DNA from: an uncultured Lachnospiraceae bacterium
GTDB taxonomy: Bacteria; Bacillota; Clostridia; Lachnospirales; Lachnospiraceae
Length of the DNA: 64,000 nucleotides
Assembly: GCA_910585995.1 (NCBI GenBank)
Contig: CAJUGG010000032.1
Coordinates: 62,001 to 126,000, forward strand
Reading direction: 5' to 3'
The notes beneath the pieces are model-generated. The model was not told the origin of the DNA. It was given only the letters and a program-made list of their open reading frames with translations, and made no database searches. Numbering within the stretch: position 1 is the first letter of the stretch; every line of letters starts with the position of its first letter. Shown here piece after piece: positions 34,955 to 44,704 of the stretch. Made by a program: the position numbers and the translations under genes.

Positions 34955-34983
34955 CACCTGAGCGCTGGTGTATCGGATAAGAA

Positions 34984-35026
34984 AATGGTCCGGACTGCCG
35001 ATGAATCTGTCAGAAGTCCGGACCAT
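34984..35026 (+). terminator. Terminator of the SNF transporter gene
   Basis: AATGGTCCGGACT pairs perfectly over 13 bp with AGTCCGGACCATT, 30 bp after the stop codon. The following sequence is only moderately T-rich. Confidence 0.7.
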
Positions 35027-35034
35027 TATTCATG

Positions 35035-35070
35035 ACAATAGGTTTGCTGGCGAAGCCTGCAATCTATTGT
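35035..35070. repeat. Hairpin repeat, copy C
   Basis: Best-conserved member. The outer 7-bp stem (ACAATAG with CTATTGT), TTGC/GCAA and GGC/GCC inner stems form one hairpin. It differs from copy A at 1521 at three of 40 positions. Confidence 0.75.
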
Positions 35071-35110
35071 TTATGACAACATGTCTGCTGGCAAAGCCTG
35101 CGGATTCATC
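35071..35110. repeat. Hairpin repeat, copy D (tandem with C)
   Basis: TATGACAACATGTCTGCTGG followed by CAAAGCCTGC is a diverged tandem copy directly abutting copy C and ending at the stop codon of the leftward permease gene. Confidence 0.6.
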
Positions 35111-37336
35111 TTACATCATCGTGTCGTCTCTAAGGACTTCTGCCAGACGGATCTTGCGTACATTTTTCCATGCCAGATGATAAGCCAGCGCCACAGAGCC
35201 TGACAGAACCAGCATAAAGACAGCAATAGGGAGTATTGGCGCCTCTGCAAGAAATTCCCCGATTGTAAGATAACTCAGTTTCAGCATATATATCACTACA
35301 ATAGCTGCCACAAACAGACTGATCAGGATTGGCCGGCCGGCGATCACCAGAGCCTCGATGCAAAACATGTTTCTAAGTTCCTCTGGGGTCATCCCAATCG
35401 ACAGATATCTTGCAAATTCTCTTTTTCTTTGACGCACAAATCCCAGTGTATTAGAAAACACGTTTCCAACCCCAATCATCGCAAACAGGATACAGAAGCA
35501 TCCCAATACAGTTTTCATTCCCTGGATCTGCTTGTTGTTTGTCTCATATTCCTGGATGCGGTTTTCAGATTCAACGGGATATTTTTCACCCACAAGCTGC
35601 ACAATCTTATCCTGCAGCGTATTCAGTGCTTCTGGTGATCCATGGTCTTTGGCAAGGACGCGAATATAGCAGTCTTCTTCTGCGCCTTTGATCTGTCCCT
35701 GAATCTCTGCCCACAGTGACACAGGGATCACATGTACCAGTTCATAATAATCCAGTGTGGCATATTCTTCTCTCAATACCGGCATCTCCTCTGTATAAGC
35801 CAGAACATGAATTTCCACGGTCTGATCTTCCTTGCCTGACTGTCTCAGAACACTTGTATGATTTTCATTAGCTCTGGGTATCTTTATATATGGCATATAG
35901 TCAGGGTGTCTGAAATCCGGATTGGTCACGTCCCGGATCTGATTGTATATCACCGCCCCATCAAGCTGCGAAGCAATACCGATCTGTTCACAGTAAGATA
36001 AGAAGCTGTTATCATCCAGGATTACAAGCGGAACATTTACGAGCCATCCGCCATCCATGGGTGTCACATCACGCTCTGAAGCATGAGAAAATCCGCCAAA
36101 GGCCTTCATCTCTTCACTGATCTCTTCTTCTGTGACAAGTCTCTTTGCTAAGGCCTTCTGATAGACGACAGCGCTTTCCACCCCGGCAAGATTCTGAAGT
36201 GCTTCGGTATCTTTAAAAGTATTCAGTTCGGTATCTTTAAGCGTAACCATGATATCCCATGCGTCCTGATATTTTTCAAAATAAGTCTCTCTTGTGCTGA
36301 TTCCCGACAGAGAAAAGAAACACTGCATAATAGTAAATGCCATAAAAGAAAGGATCAAAGATACAGACGCTGTCCGTAAGGCTTTTCGCTGTGCCTTTAA
36401 TGCATTGCCTGCCAACTCTCCCTCCACGCCAAATAAAAGCAGCAGAAAAGGGGAATTTCTCTTTCGTTTTAACTGTAATTCCCCGGCACTTTTGATCGCT
36501 TCAAGAGGTGTCAGCCTGCTCAGTCCCACAGCCGGCAGCCATGCCGAGATCCATATGGTGAGCACTGTGAGAGACAATGTCAGCAACAACACCAAGGGAT
36601 GATAGCTGGGGATTGCCCTGTGTCGTCCTTCTATCTCGCTTCCCAATATCACATTTGACAACTGTATCAGCCCCATACTGCCCGCTATACCCAGCAGATT
36701 TCCCACTAAGAGCGGTACGGCACACAATACTGCCGCCTCCTGATAAAGACAAGCTCGAATCTGCCTTGGCGTCGCGCCAATGCTTGAAAATATGCCAAAC
36801 TGATGGATTCTTGCGTTCATAGACACCGCAAAGGCATTGTGTATAATCACAATCAACGAAGCAGACGCCAGTACAGTAATCAAAATAAACATGGGAAATA
36901 CCAGTCTAGGCGCGGTGTCTTTCGAATCACGTATCAAATACATCGCCAGCAGTTCATAATGATAGACAACCTTTTGGGGAGATACGCCAATCGCATCAGC
37001 AATATGAGGTACATCAGAAAAAACAGATCTTATATCATCAAAGTACATATCGATGGATGCTTCTGCTCCCTTACTTCCCTCTTCATGGAGCAGCACTTCT
37101 TTTACATTGGCAAAATTTTTTATCGTATCCAGATCTTCTTGATCAAAATTTCCCATGATCCGGCTGTGCCAGCCGCCTTCTTCTAGTACAATCCTCTCCA
37201 CCTCATATTTCCATGTATTATAAAACAATCCACATAATAAAGATAACAAAAGTGCACAGATCAGCGCAGAGAGTCTGACCGACCAGCCAGAGGTACGGTT
37301 GTTTTTGATATAACCCGACAGATAGTCCTTCCACAT
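35111..37336 (-). CDS. FtsX-type ABC transporter permease (cassette 1)
   Basis: 741 residues. An N-terminal membrane anchor (about 21-42) precedes a first extracytoplasmic segment. A FtsX core with three helices follows (about 150-290, containing FGIFSSIGATPRQIRACLYQEA), then a large extracytoplasmic domain and a C-terminal FtsX core (EFARYLSIGMTPEELRNMFCIEA). ATG 37336 is preceded by AAAGGGGGTGACAGT and lies 4 bp after the ATPase stop codon. With its ATPase it probably moves or senses peptides, as in antimicrobial-peptide resistance transporters. Confidence 0.87.
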   Translation of the reverse strand: MWKDYLSGYIKNNRTSGWSVRLSALICALLLSLLCGLFYNTWKYEVERIVLEEGGWHSRIMGNFDQEDLDTIKNFANVKEVLLHEEGSKGAEASIDMYFDDIRSVFSDVPHIADAIGVSPQKVVYHYELLAMYLIRDSKDTAPRLVFPMFILITVLASASLIVIIHNAFAVSMNARIHQFGIFSSIGATPRQIRACLYQEAAVLCAVPLLVGNLLGIAGSMGLIQLSNVILGSEIEGRHRAIPSYHPLVLLLTLSLTVLTIWISAWLPAVGLSRLTPLEAIKSAGELQLKRKRNSPFLLLLFGVEGELAGNALKAQRKALRTASVSLILSFMAFTIMQCFFSLSGISTRETYFEKYQDAWDIMVTLKDTELNTFKDTEALQNLAGVESAVVYQKALAKRLVTEEEISEEMKAFGGFSHASERDVTPMDGGWLVNVPLVILDDNSFLSYCEQIGIASQLDGAVIYNQIRDVTNPDFRHPDYMPYIKIPRANENHTSVLRQSGKEDQTVEIHVLAYTEEMPVLREEYATLDYYELVHVIPVSLWAEIQGQIKGAEEDCYIRVLAKDHGSPEALNTLQDKIVQLVGEKYPVESENRIQEYETNNKQIQGMKTVLGCFCILFAMIGVGNVFSNTLGFVRQRKREFARYLSIGMTPEELRNMFCIEALVIAGRPILISLFVAAIVVIYMLKLSYLTIGEFLAEAPILPIAVFMLVLSGSVALAYHLAWKNVRKIRLAEVLRDDTMM

Positions 37337-37340
37337 ACTG

Positions 37341-38021
37341 TCACCCCCTTTGTTCATCACTGACAATCCGCCCGTCTTCAATGGTAATCACACGTCTGGC
37401 TTCCAAAGCCACCTTTTCATCATGAGTGATCAAAAGAATTGTCTGTTTCAGATTATAATTGGAGAGTTTCAGCATATCCATAATCTCTTTGGAATTTTTC
37501 TGGTCCAGATTCCCCGTCGGTTCATCCGCCAGTAAAAGCGCCGGGCGATAGATCAGCGAGCGTGCAATCGCAACCCTTTGCTGCTGGCCGCCTGATAACT
37601 GGCTTGGCAGAGCCTTAAGCCTGTCAGCGATACCCAGAGAGCTGACAACTTTCTCAAAATATTCCTGGTTTGGCTTCTTCTTGTCAAGTGCAAGAGGCAT
37701 CAGGATATTTTTCTCTACGGTCAGAGTGGGAATCAGGTTATAAAACTGATACACCAGCCCCACCTTTCTGCGCCTAAAGATCGCAGCCTGTGTCTGGTTT
37801 AACTTAGAGAGATCAGTTCCGTCTACGATGACCGTCCCCTCTGTAGGCTTGTCCACACTGCCAAGGATATGCAAAAGCGTAGACTTACCGGAACCAGATG
37901 CCCCGATAAGCGCCACAAATTCCCCTTGATCAACTGACAGGTCAATCCCATTAAGCGCTGTTACTTGATTGCCGCCAGAGCCATATACCTTCTTAACTCC
38001 TTCACATCTTAAAATCTCCAT
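37341..38021 (-). CDS. MacB-type ABC ATPase (cassette 1)
   Basis: 226-residue ATPase with Walker A GASGSGKST, Q-loop, signature LSGGQQQRVAIARSL, Walker B LLLADEPTGNLD and the H-loop histidine in LLITHDEKVA. ATG 38021 follows AAAGGAAC. It powers the adjacent FtsX permease and lies directly downstream of the kinase gene, with about 60 bp holding a TATACT -10 element that may give the transporter its own promoter. Confidence 0.92.
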   Translation of the reverse strand: MEILRCEGVKKVYGSGGNQVTALNGIDLSVDQGEFVALIGASGSGKSTLLHILGSVDKPTEGTVIVDGTDLSKLNQTQAAIFRRRKVGLVYQFYNLIPTLTVEKNILMPLALDKKKPNQEYFEKVVSSLGIADRLKALPSQLSGGQQQRVAIARSLIYRPALLLADEPTGNLDQKNSKEIMDMLKLSNYNLKQTILLITHDEKVALEARRVITIEDGRIVSDEQRG

Positions 38022-38081
38022 CCTGAATCTGTTCCTTTCACATTTATATCTGCTATTAGTATAGCAAACGAAAGTTACAAC

Positions 38082-39266
38082 TCAGTGACAGTAAAAATGA
38101 ATCTCAAAAAGAGCGCCTCCTCCGGGTCTGTTTTTCGCCCGTATCGTTCCGTTTTGGCGCTCTATCATCTCTTTTGCCAGAGCCAGGCCGATGCCGATTC
38201 CGCCCTCACTCGCGTTCTGTCCCCGATAGAATCGTTCAAAAAGATGGGGAATGTCTTCTTTGGCAAACCCTTCCCCATCATCCCAGATCTGTATTTCCGT
38301 ATACAGAGGATTTTGTTCATAAGAACAGTAGATCTTTCCCCCTTGGCTGTGCTCCATACAGTTTTTCATCAGATTCATCATGGCTTCCATCGTCCACTCC
38401 AGGTCTGCCATGAGCACCATCTCTCCTGACTCTGGTATCTCGATCGATACATTAGAATTATCAAATAATTGTTGCAAATTATCCGCCGCCAGCACAAGCA
38501 GAGTAAATACATCTACTTCTCTCTTCTGCAAAAGCAGTGTTCCGGCATCCATCCGGGACAGCACAAGCAAAGCCTCCTCCAAATGCGTCAGCCGCAATAT
38601 CTGCCTCTCGATCTGTTCCATATATTTGCTGCCAACCTCCTGCTTCATCATCTGGGCAGACAGCGAAAGCGCCGTAATCGGCGTCTTAATCTGATGCGCA
38701 ATATTAGACAAATTTTCCGCAAATCCTTGTTTTGCCTGAACGGCAAGATCTTTTGTCTGACAGAGAGAGGCCACGGTCTTATAGATCTCATCTTCTAACT
38801 TAGAAAAATCATCCTCGCCGGAAGCAGAGAGGATGACCGCCTTGCCTATATTCACCTGCTCTAAATACTCCGCCAAAGAACGGATGCGTATGGATTCCAT
38901 CTTATTGCGATACCAAAAAGTCAGGAGAAAAAGAAACATTCCTGTTACAAAACCTGCTGCCGCAAATACCATATCTCGTCCGTAAGCAGAAGATGTAAAA
39001 TCAGATACCTCGTATCCCAATACCCCCAATAGATCCTCTTTTGCCAGATCGTCAGGATCTCCTTTTATTGATTCCTTTAATGCACCAGCCAGGATCTCCA
39101 TTGCCTTTGGATCTTCTTTTTCCACTTCACTGCAGATTCTGTTCAGCAAGTCATAGGGAAGCCGGCGATCATGATAAGTAACGAGCAGCACAGAGACAGA
39201 AGAAGCCATCAGACTGAGAAATAGTGCCGCCCCAAAAGTAACCAACCGATGTCTCTGTCCGCTCAT
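38082..39266 (-). CDS. Sensor histidine kinase (cassette 1)
   Basis: 394 residues. TM1 is about 10-28, an extracytoplasmic loop of about 85 residues follows, and TM2 is about 120-140. The phosphoacceptor motif is NIAHQIKTPITAL, then N box NLMKNCMEHS and G boxes WDDGEGFAKEDIPHLFERFYRG and GIGIGLALAKEM. The start codon overlaps the regulator stop (ATGA). The sizeable extracytoplasmic loop suggests direct ligand sensing rather than the loop-less Bce-type mechanism. Confidence 0.9.
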   Translation of the reverse strand: MSGQRHRLVTFGAALFLSLMASSVSVLLVTYHDRRLPYDLLNRICSEVEKEDPKAMEILAGALKESIKGDPDDLAKEDLLGVLGYEVSDFTSSAYGRDMVFAAAGFVTGMFLFLLTFWYRNKMESIRIRSLAEYLEQVNIGKAVILSASGEDDFSKLEDEIYKTVASLCQTKDLAVQAKQGFAENLSNIAHQIKTPITALSLSAQMMKQEVGSKYMEQIERQILRLTHLEEALLVLSRMDAGTLLLQKREVDVFTLLVLAADNLQQLFDNSNVSIEIPESGEMVLMADLEWTMEAMMNLMKNCMEHSQGGKIYCSYEQNPLYTEIQIWDDGEGFAKEDIPHLFERFYRGQNASEGGIGIGLALAKEMIERQNGTIRAKNRPGGGALFEIHFYCH

Positions 39267-39931
39267 ATGGTATCCTCCATGCGATAACCTACGCTTCTGA
39301 CGGTTTTCAGACAGGCCGGCTGACCAAGTCTGTCCCGCAACCGTTTCATCGTAACAGTTAATGTATTATCATTTACATAATTTCCTTTTATATCCCATAC
39401 CTGTTCTAAGATTTTCTCTCTGGTAACGGTCTTTCCTTTGTTTTGCATTAAGAACAAAAGCAACTGATATTCTGCTGCACTTAAGGATATTTCTATAGAA
39501 TGACAAGAGACGCTCTGACGATTCTGATCGATCATAATTCCATCACAGGAAAGATACTGCTTCGCCACATTACCACTTCTTCGCAGCAATGCCTGAATCC
39601 GCGAATACAGGATCTCCAGCGCAAAGGGCTTGACCACATAGTCATCGGCACCGCTTTGAAAGCCCGCCACGACATCTGCACAGTCTCCACGAACCGTAAG
39701 AAAGATAATCGGCAGTTCGCTCCACTGGCTACGCATCCACTGGCACAGACTGTCCCCACGGCCGTCCGGCATATTCCAGTCCAGCAGGACAAATGTTGGT
39801 ACACGTTCTGTTAAGGCCTGCCTCGCCTTTTTCAGCGTATCACAGATCGTCACCCGAAAACCTTTGCCTTCCAGATATTCTTTCACCACGGATGCAATAT
39901 TCAGGTCATCCTCAATATAATACAGATCCAT
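39263..39931 (-). CDS. OmpR-family response regulator (cassette 1)
   Basis: 222 residues. The receiver domain has acidic pocket EDD, phosphorylation site Asp51 (VLLDWNMPDGRG) and switch lysine in VVKPFALE. The C-terminal winged helix carries EYQLLLFLMQNKGKTVTREKILEQVWD and the recognition region. ATG 39931 is preceded by GGAGATGAGCTGTG. First gene of the cassette; it likely controls the ABC genes downstream. Confidence 0.9.
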   Translation of the reverse strand: MDLYYIEDDLNIASVVKEYLEGKGFRVTICDTLKKARQALTERVPTFVLLDWNMPDGRGDSLCQWMRSQWSELPIIFLTVRGDCADVVAGFQSGADDYVVKPFALEILYSRIQALLRRSGNVAKQYLSCDGIMIDQNRQSVSCHSIEISLSAAEYQLLLFLMQNKGKTVTREKILEQVWDIKGNYVNDNTLTVTMKRLRDRLGQPACLKTVRSVGYRMEDTI

Positions 39932-39998
39932 CACAGCTCATCTCCGCCTTTTTTCTATTTCTATGCATACAGACTTGCTTTCTTCTAATCTATCGCTC

Positions 39999-41315
39999 CT
40001 AGACCAGTCTTCGTATCCAGTTTCCATAATGAGACTCTAAATATGCTGGTACACATTTGAAAATCTGATCTGCATTCAGGCAGCACACGACAACTGCCGG
40101 AGACGCTTTCACCACAAATGCCATCACAAAGGACAGTGGAAGCACAATTCCCCAGATACTGATCAGATCCATCCTCACGACAAACAGCGCATTGCCGCCC
40201 CCGCGGATGATCCCATTATTGGTCGGCATCTGGTAAGACATCCCGACACAGACGACACTTAAGATGATCAAAAATGTATTTGCCATCTCCATCGTCTCCG
40301 GTGACAGATCATACAGACCAAGAACCGGAATCCGCAGAAAATATAAGAACACGCCGGAGATTACTCCGATCATCACAAATCTCTTCTGAAGCCTTCCAGA
40401 ATATTCCCGCACTTTTGCCAGATCCCCTGTACCTGTCGCTTTTCCGATGATCACTGCGGCTGCGGAAGCTGCTCCCACCGAAGCGGATTTCACCATCAGA
40501 AATAGTGTGGATGCCGCACTGTTTGCAGCGATTGCCGCCGCCGTCATATGCCCCAGGATCACCGTCTGAAGCGCAGTATTAAGCCCCCACAGCCCCTGCA
40601 CTACAAGCATAGGCGCCGTCAGCCTGTAATATTTTCCCAAAATATCCCAGTCAAATTTCAGGAAATCTCTGAATCGTATCTTTAATTTCTGCTCTTTTTT
40701 CCAGATATAGAAGAGCATTGCAGCACTTTCTGTCATGCGTGCTATCAGTGTCCCGATCGCTGCTCCCTGTACACCCAGCTGCGGCGCACCGAAATGTCCG
40801 AAGATCAAGATATAATTAATTCCGCAGTTTATACAGAAGGTAAGAATGGACAGACAAGAGGCGATCTTCACAGTCTCCGTACTGCGGACAGCTGCTAAAA
40901 GAAGCTGTGTCACAGCAAAAAAGAGATAGGTAAAACGTATGATCCCCAGATATATCTCGCCTTCTCTTATAATTCTGCTATCTGTAGTAAAGATACTAAC
41001 TGTCTGTTGTGGAAACAGGCTGACCAGCACAAACAGCACTGCTGCAAATACAACCGCCCCATACATCGCTGAAGCAGAAATCTTTTTGATCGGCTGTACC
41101 TCTCCCTTTCCCCAATACTGACTTCCAAAGATCACCAGTCCATCCCCTAATGCCATAATAAGCTGTTGGTAGACAAACTGTATCTGGTTGACCGCTGCCA
41201 CCCCGGCCAGTGCGGTCTCACTGTAGGCCCCAAGCATGATATTGTCCGCCAGATTCACACTCAATGTGATTATGTTCTGAAGCACCAGAGGGATATAGAT
41301 AGCATAAAAATTCAT
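39999..41315 (-). CDS. MATE-family multidrug/cation antiporter
   Basis: 438 residues, twelve predicted helices in two repeats. The first repeat shows LADNIMLGAYSETALAGVAAVNQIQFV and the second shows ALQTVILGHMTAAAIAANSAASTLF, the typical MATE pseudo-symmetric motifs. The start at 41315 is preferred because AAAGG lies nine bases upstream; two earlier ATGs overlap the ribosome site. It lies between two regulatory/ABC cassettes on the same strand, and probably exports drugs or metabolites. Confidence 0.9.
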   Translation of the reverse strand: MNFYAIYIPLVLQNIITLSVNLADNIMLGAYSETALAGVAAVNQIQFVYQQLIMALGDGLVIFGSQYWGKGEVQPIKKISASAMYGAVVFAAVLFVLVSLFPQQTVSIFTTDSRIIREGEIYLGIIRFTYLFFAVTQLLLAAVRSTETVKIASCLSILTFCINCGINYILIFGHFGAPQLGVQGAAIGTLIARMTESAAMLFYIWKKEQKLKIRFRDFLKFDWDILGKYYRLTAPMLVVQGLWGLNTALQTVILGHMTAAAIAANSAASTLFLMVKSASVGAASAAAVIIGKATGTGDLAKVREYSGRLQKRFVMIGVISGVFLYFLRIPVLGLYDLSPETMEMANTFLIILSVVCVGMSYQMPTNNGIIRGGGNALFVVRMDLISIWGIVLPLSFVMAFVVKASPAVVVCCLNADQIFKCVPAYLESHYGNWIRRLV

Positions 41316-41414
41316 GTTCATCATCCTTTACAGGTTATATTTTACACGAAATATTTATTTTGGACAATCTCAATCGCCTCAAATCCTGAAAAACGATTGA
41401 TCACATTAGATCTT

Positions 41415-43919
41415 TTATTCTACAGATTCCATCGAATCCACAATATTCATCCTGCTGATCTTATATAAAGGAACAGCAGTTGCCAATATGCAGGCACCGA
41501 CAGAAAAAAGCGATGCGCAGACCACAGGAACCACGGGGACTGCTGTCAGACGGATCGTACCTGTTGCCCCGGCCTCCACGAACACCGTACCGATATATCC
41601 GGCAATACTTCCGACCACCGCCGCACTGATACCATAATAAAACCCTTCCCACAGAAATACCCGGAACAGACTTCCTGCACTCATACCCACCGCACGCTGT
41701 ATGCCGATCTCCGTGATCCGAGTATGGATATTGGTGTAGACGGTATTGATGATGTTCAGGATTCCGATCAGGCCGATGAACAGAATCAATCCCCAGGCCA
41801 GCAGACGGATCTGGGCTTCGCTCTCCTTATACTGTCGATCCGTCTGTTCATAGGATACTGTGACCGTCCCTGGTATCCGCCTGCAATATTCTTCCAACGC
41901 CTGATCAAAAGCAGTCCTGTCGGCATCGGCCGTTAATCCTGGCCGCAGTTCTGCATAAGTATCTTTTTTGGTAAGGTCTGTATAGATCCGGTCACTGACC
42001 AGCACCTGAACGCCGTTCACAAACCCGTTATTGCCTACGCTGAAATAGCCGTCATAGCCATCCATGGCCAGCAGGACTGGAAGTTTTTTCCCGGAGACCG
42101 TAATCGTACTGCCCTGTTCTACATGAGTCGTACCAAAGGATACTCCTTCGATCTGCATAGGAATGGGATTACGGACCACACAGCCTTCTCCTGCTTTTAA
42201 CTGTTCTAATTGTTCTATTGTAAGCCTGGAAGCAAACCCATAGTCCATCCAGGTATCATTGAATCCGAAAATCTGGAATGTCTCCCCAACCCCTAAAGTG
42301 ATATCCGTCTCCACTCCTTCTGGTCGGTTCTGATCATCCAGTTCATAGAGGGAAAACTGCTGCGCCGCCACCTGATCTACATTTTCATCTGCTTCCATCA
42401 TCTGAAGCTCTTTGGGAGAGATGCCTTCATATTGATTGACAATGGAATAATCTCCCAGATGCTCCGGTAAAGAACCAGATACTCCAATCAGGGATAAAAA
42501 ACTCTGCAGCGTGATAAAGACTGTAATACTCATGACCAGAGACAGAACTGTTACCGCAGTTCTTCCTTTGCTCCGGCTCAGATTCAGCCTGGCATAATAC
42601 CGTTCAAAATTCCGGATCTTTCTGTTATTACATCTTCTGCGTTTTATTCGTACCCCAGTTCCTGACATAGCTGTGACCGGAGAGACTCTGGCTGCATACC
42701 GGGCTGCCGGAGCCGCCGCCAAAAATGCAAATAACAGTGTTATAAAAGCACTGATCAACAGATAAGCCCATTTTCCAGTACTATTTGCATCGATCAATAT
42801 CTGAAGCTGTTCCCTGTCTCCCACCAAAAACATCTCCGGCGAGATCTGATTCAGGGCTGCTAACAAGATTCCCTTTGCAGACAGGGAACCAAGCAGCAGA
42901 CCTGTGGGAATCCCCACCATACACAGGCATAATATCTCTGTGACGACCACGGCATAAAGCTGGCCCTTTTCTGCACCCAATGCCCAAAGTATGCCATATT
43001 GTCCAAGGCGTTGGGAGACGGAGATCTTCAGAATATTGTAGATCACAAGCCCGGCTGCCAGAAGAATCAACAAGACTACCAGTACCCCTGCAAATATCAG
43101 CCAGGAAAAACCAGTATCCTCTACTGCCAGATCTGTATCCGCCGCCTCCGTATCATAAGAAATCCCCAGAGCGTTCAAAAGAGGGACATTATAAAGAGTA
43201 TCCAGTTCATGAATCTTAAGTTTTTCGCCAAGATCGTCCATCACAGACTGAAACTCCTTTCTCCCTTCTGTACGGATATCCACATTATAATAGAGATACT
43301 CCGAAGGAAGAATCTTTTCTGCTGTTCCCCGCCCTGCAAGGCCCAGGATATGCCCCCCGGTATAACTCAGAAAATTACTCTCTGTGATTCCCACCAGAGT
43401 AAACTTTGCCGTGTAATCATAATCATCTACCACAATTCCATGGCGCAGTGCTTTAGAAAGAGAGAGCGAAATCGTATCGCCTGTCTTCCCATTAAATCCC
43501 AGAAACTGCAGAGCATCTTCTGGCAGGGCAATCTCCATAGGAGCCTTGGGCAGTCTGCCCTGTGCCAGGCGAGACCAGGCAGGCCTTGTGCTAGTTTCGT
43601 CCTCCCAGTATTCCGCCAGATCCAGAGAAAGCTGCTCATTCAGCTTCTGATCTCCCAGAGGGATAAAACGGCCCGTATAGGACAGACGCGGATCTTTTTC
43701 CAGTATCTGCGCCTGTTCTTCTGTCAGCTGCACAAAGGTGGCATAACGGTCTCCGCCGATGGTGATAGCCTGCTGCTGACGCATAGCAAAAAGTACGCCT
43801 GCGGACTGTCCTACTGCGGCAGTCATCATGGTAGACAGAATTACAGCAGTCAGGATCAAAAAAGATGTCAGTTTCTGCGAAAGCACTTCCTTTCTCGCCA
43901 GAATCAGATAGCTTTTCAT
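41415..43919 (-). CDS. FtsX-type ABC transporter permease (cassette 2)
   Basis: 834 residues. N-terminal anchor helix (about 17-36), a large extracytoplasmic domain, and a central FtsX core (about 270-420, containing LGQYGILWALGAEKGQLYAVV). A second anchor (about 455-475) and extracytoplasmic region follow, then a C-terminal FtsX core (ITEIGIQRAVGMSAGSLFRVFLWEG). The start overlaps the ATPase stop by 4 bp. This is the MacB/LolC-like layout used for peptide or lipid extrusion. Only short spacing separates it from the MATE gene. Confidence 0.87.
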   Translation of the reverse strand: MKSYLILARKEVLSQKLTSFLILTAVILSTMMTAAVGQSAGVLFAMRQQQAITIGGDRYATFVQLTEEQAQILEKDPRLSYTGRFIPLGDQKLNEQLSLDLAEYWEDETSTRPAWSRLAQGRLPKAPMEIALPEDALQFLGFNGKTGDTISLSLSKALRHGIVVDDYDYTAKFTLVGITESNFLSYTGGHILGLAGRGTAEKILPSEYLYYNVDIRTEGRKEFQSVMDDLGEKLKIHELDTLYNVPLLNALGISYDTEAADTDLAVEDTGFSWLIFAGVLVVLLILLAAGLVIYNILKISVSQRLGQYGILWALGAEKGQLYAVVVTEILCLCMVGIPTGLLLGSLSAKGILLAALNQISPEMFLVGDREQLQILIDANSTGKWAYLLISAFITLLFAFLAAAPAARYAARVSPVTAMSGTGVRIKRRRCNNRKIRNFERYYARLNLSRSKGRTAVTVLSLVMSITVFITLQSFLSLIGVSGSLPEHLGDYSIVNQYEGISPKELQMMEADENVDQVAAQQFSLYELDDQNRPEGVETDITLGVGETFQIFGFNDTWMDYGFASRLTIEQLEQLKAGEGCVVRNPIPMQIEGVSFGTTHVEQGSTITVSGKKLPVLLAMDGYDGYFSVGNNGFVNGVQVLVSDRIYTDLTKKDTYAELRPGLTADADRTAFDQALEEYCRRIPGTVTVSYEQTDRQYKESEAQIRLLAWGLILFIGLIGILNIINTVYTNIHTRITEIGIQRAVGMSAGSLFRVFLWEGFYYGISAAVVGSIAGYIGTVFVEAGATGTIRLTAVPVVPVVCASLFSVGACILATAVPLYKISRMNIVDSMESVE

Positions 43920-44590
43920 CTTTCGTCCACCTCCGTCAACACGCCGTCCACAATGGAAAACCTCCGGTCAGCCATCCCTGCCACACGATTGTCATGGGTG
44001 ATGACAACCAGCGTTTTCCCCATCTTTTCATGTATCGCCCGCAGCAGTTCCATCACTTCCCTGCCGCTTTTAGTGTCGAGATTTCCAGTCGGCTCATCTG
44101 CAAAGATTATGTCTGGCTTTGCGATCAGGGCACGTGCGATCGCCACCCTCTGCTGCTGCCCTCCTGAAAGTTCATGGGGCAGATGACTTAAGCGGCTGTC
44201 GATGCCAAGCATCTGTGACAGCTGCTTTAGATAGGTCTCATCCGGCTGCTTTTTGTCAAGCAGCAGAGGCATCAGGATATTTTCCTGGGCAGTCAGGACC
44301 GGAAGCAGATGAAACTGCTGAAAGACAAAACCAATGCTTCTGCGCCGAAAGGCAGATCTCTCCTGGTCAGAAAAACTGTAGATCTCTTTGCCATCATAGG
44401 TCAGACAGCCGCCAGTCGGCTCATCCAGCCCGGACAACAGATGGAGCAGCGTGCTTTTTCCGCTGCCCGAAGGCCCTGTAATGGAGATAAAATCACCTGG
44501 CATGATCTGAAATGAAACCCGATTCAGTGCCATCACCTGACTCTCTCCCTTCCCGTAGACCTTGGAAAGCTCTTTTGCTTCGATCTTCAT
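43916..44590 (-). CDS. MacB-type ABC ATPase (cassette 2)
   Basis: 224 residues. Walker A GPSGSGKST, signature LSGGQQQRVAIARAL, Walker B IIFADEPTGNLDTKSG, H-loop VVITHDNRVAG. Closely parallels the ATPase of cassette 1. It is the first gene after the direct-repeat promoter region 44591-44704 and is coupled to the permease by an ATGA overlap. Confidence 0.92.
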   Translation of the reverse strand: MKIEAKELSKVYGKGESQVMALNRVSFQIMPGDFISITGPSGSGKSTLLHLLSGLDEPTGGCLTYDGKEIYSFSDQERSAFRRRSIGFVFQQFHLLPVLTAQENILMPLLLDKKQPDETYLKQLSQMLGIDSRLSHLPHELSGGQQQRVAIARALIAKPDIIFADEPTGNLDTKSGREVMELLRAIHEKMGKTLVVITHDNRVAGMADRRFSIVDGVLTEVDER

Positions 44591-44682
44591 AAAAATACAC
44601 TCTCCTTATCATCATTCAGCATCCACACAGACAATCCTATACGATGTGGGTTCTGTTATGCTGTAAGAAGAGTGTAACGGAT

Positions 44683-44704
44683 AAATCTCAAGAAATTCTC
44701 AAGA
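44683..44704 (-). promoter_or_regulatory. Two 11-bp direct repeats upstream of ABC cassette 2
   Basis: Minus strand reads TCTTGAGAATT followed at once by TCTTGAGATTT. The 11-bp spacing on one face of the helix fits a dimeric OmpR-family regulator. It overlaps the last codons of the kinase gene and lies about 95 bp upstream of the ATPase start. Confidence 0.65.

Noticed and set aside
34984..35110. CRISPR-like array from the tandem hairpins
   Set aside because: Only two diverged units without spacers; they match dispersed copies elsewhere and are a palindromic repeat family.
43000..44186. 395-codon plus-strand frame across cassette 2
   Set aside because: Antisense of the FtsX permease and ATPase; cysteine/serine-rich shadow translation.
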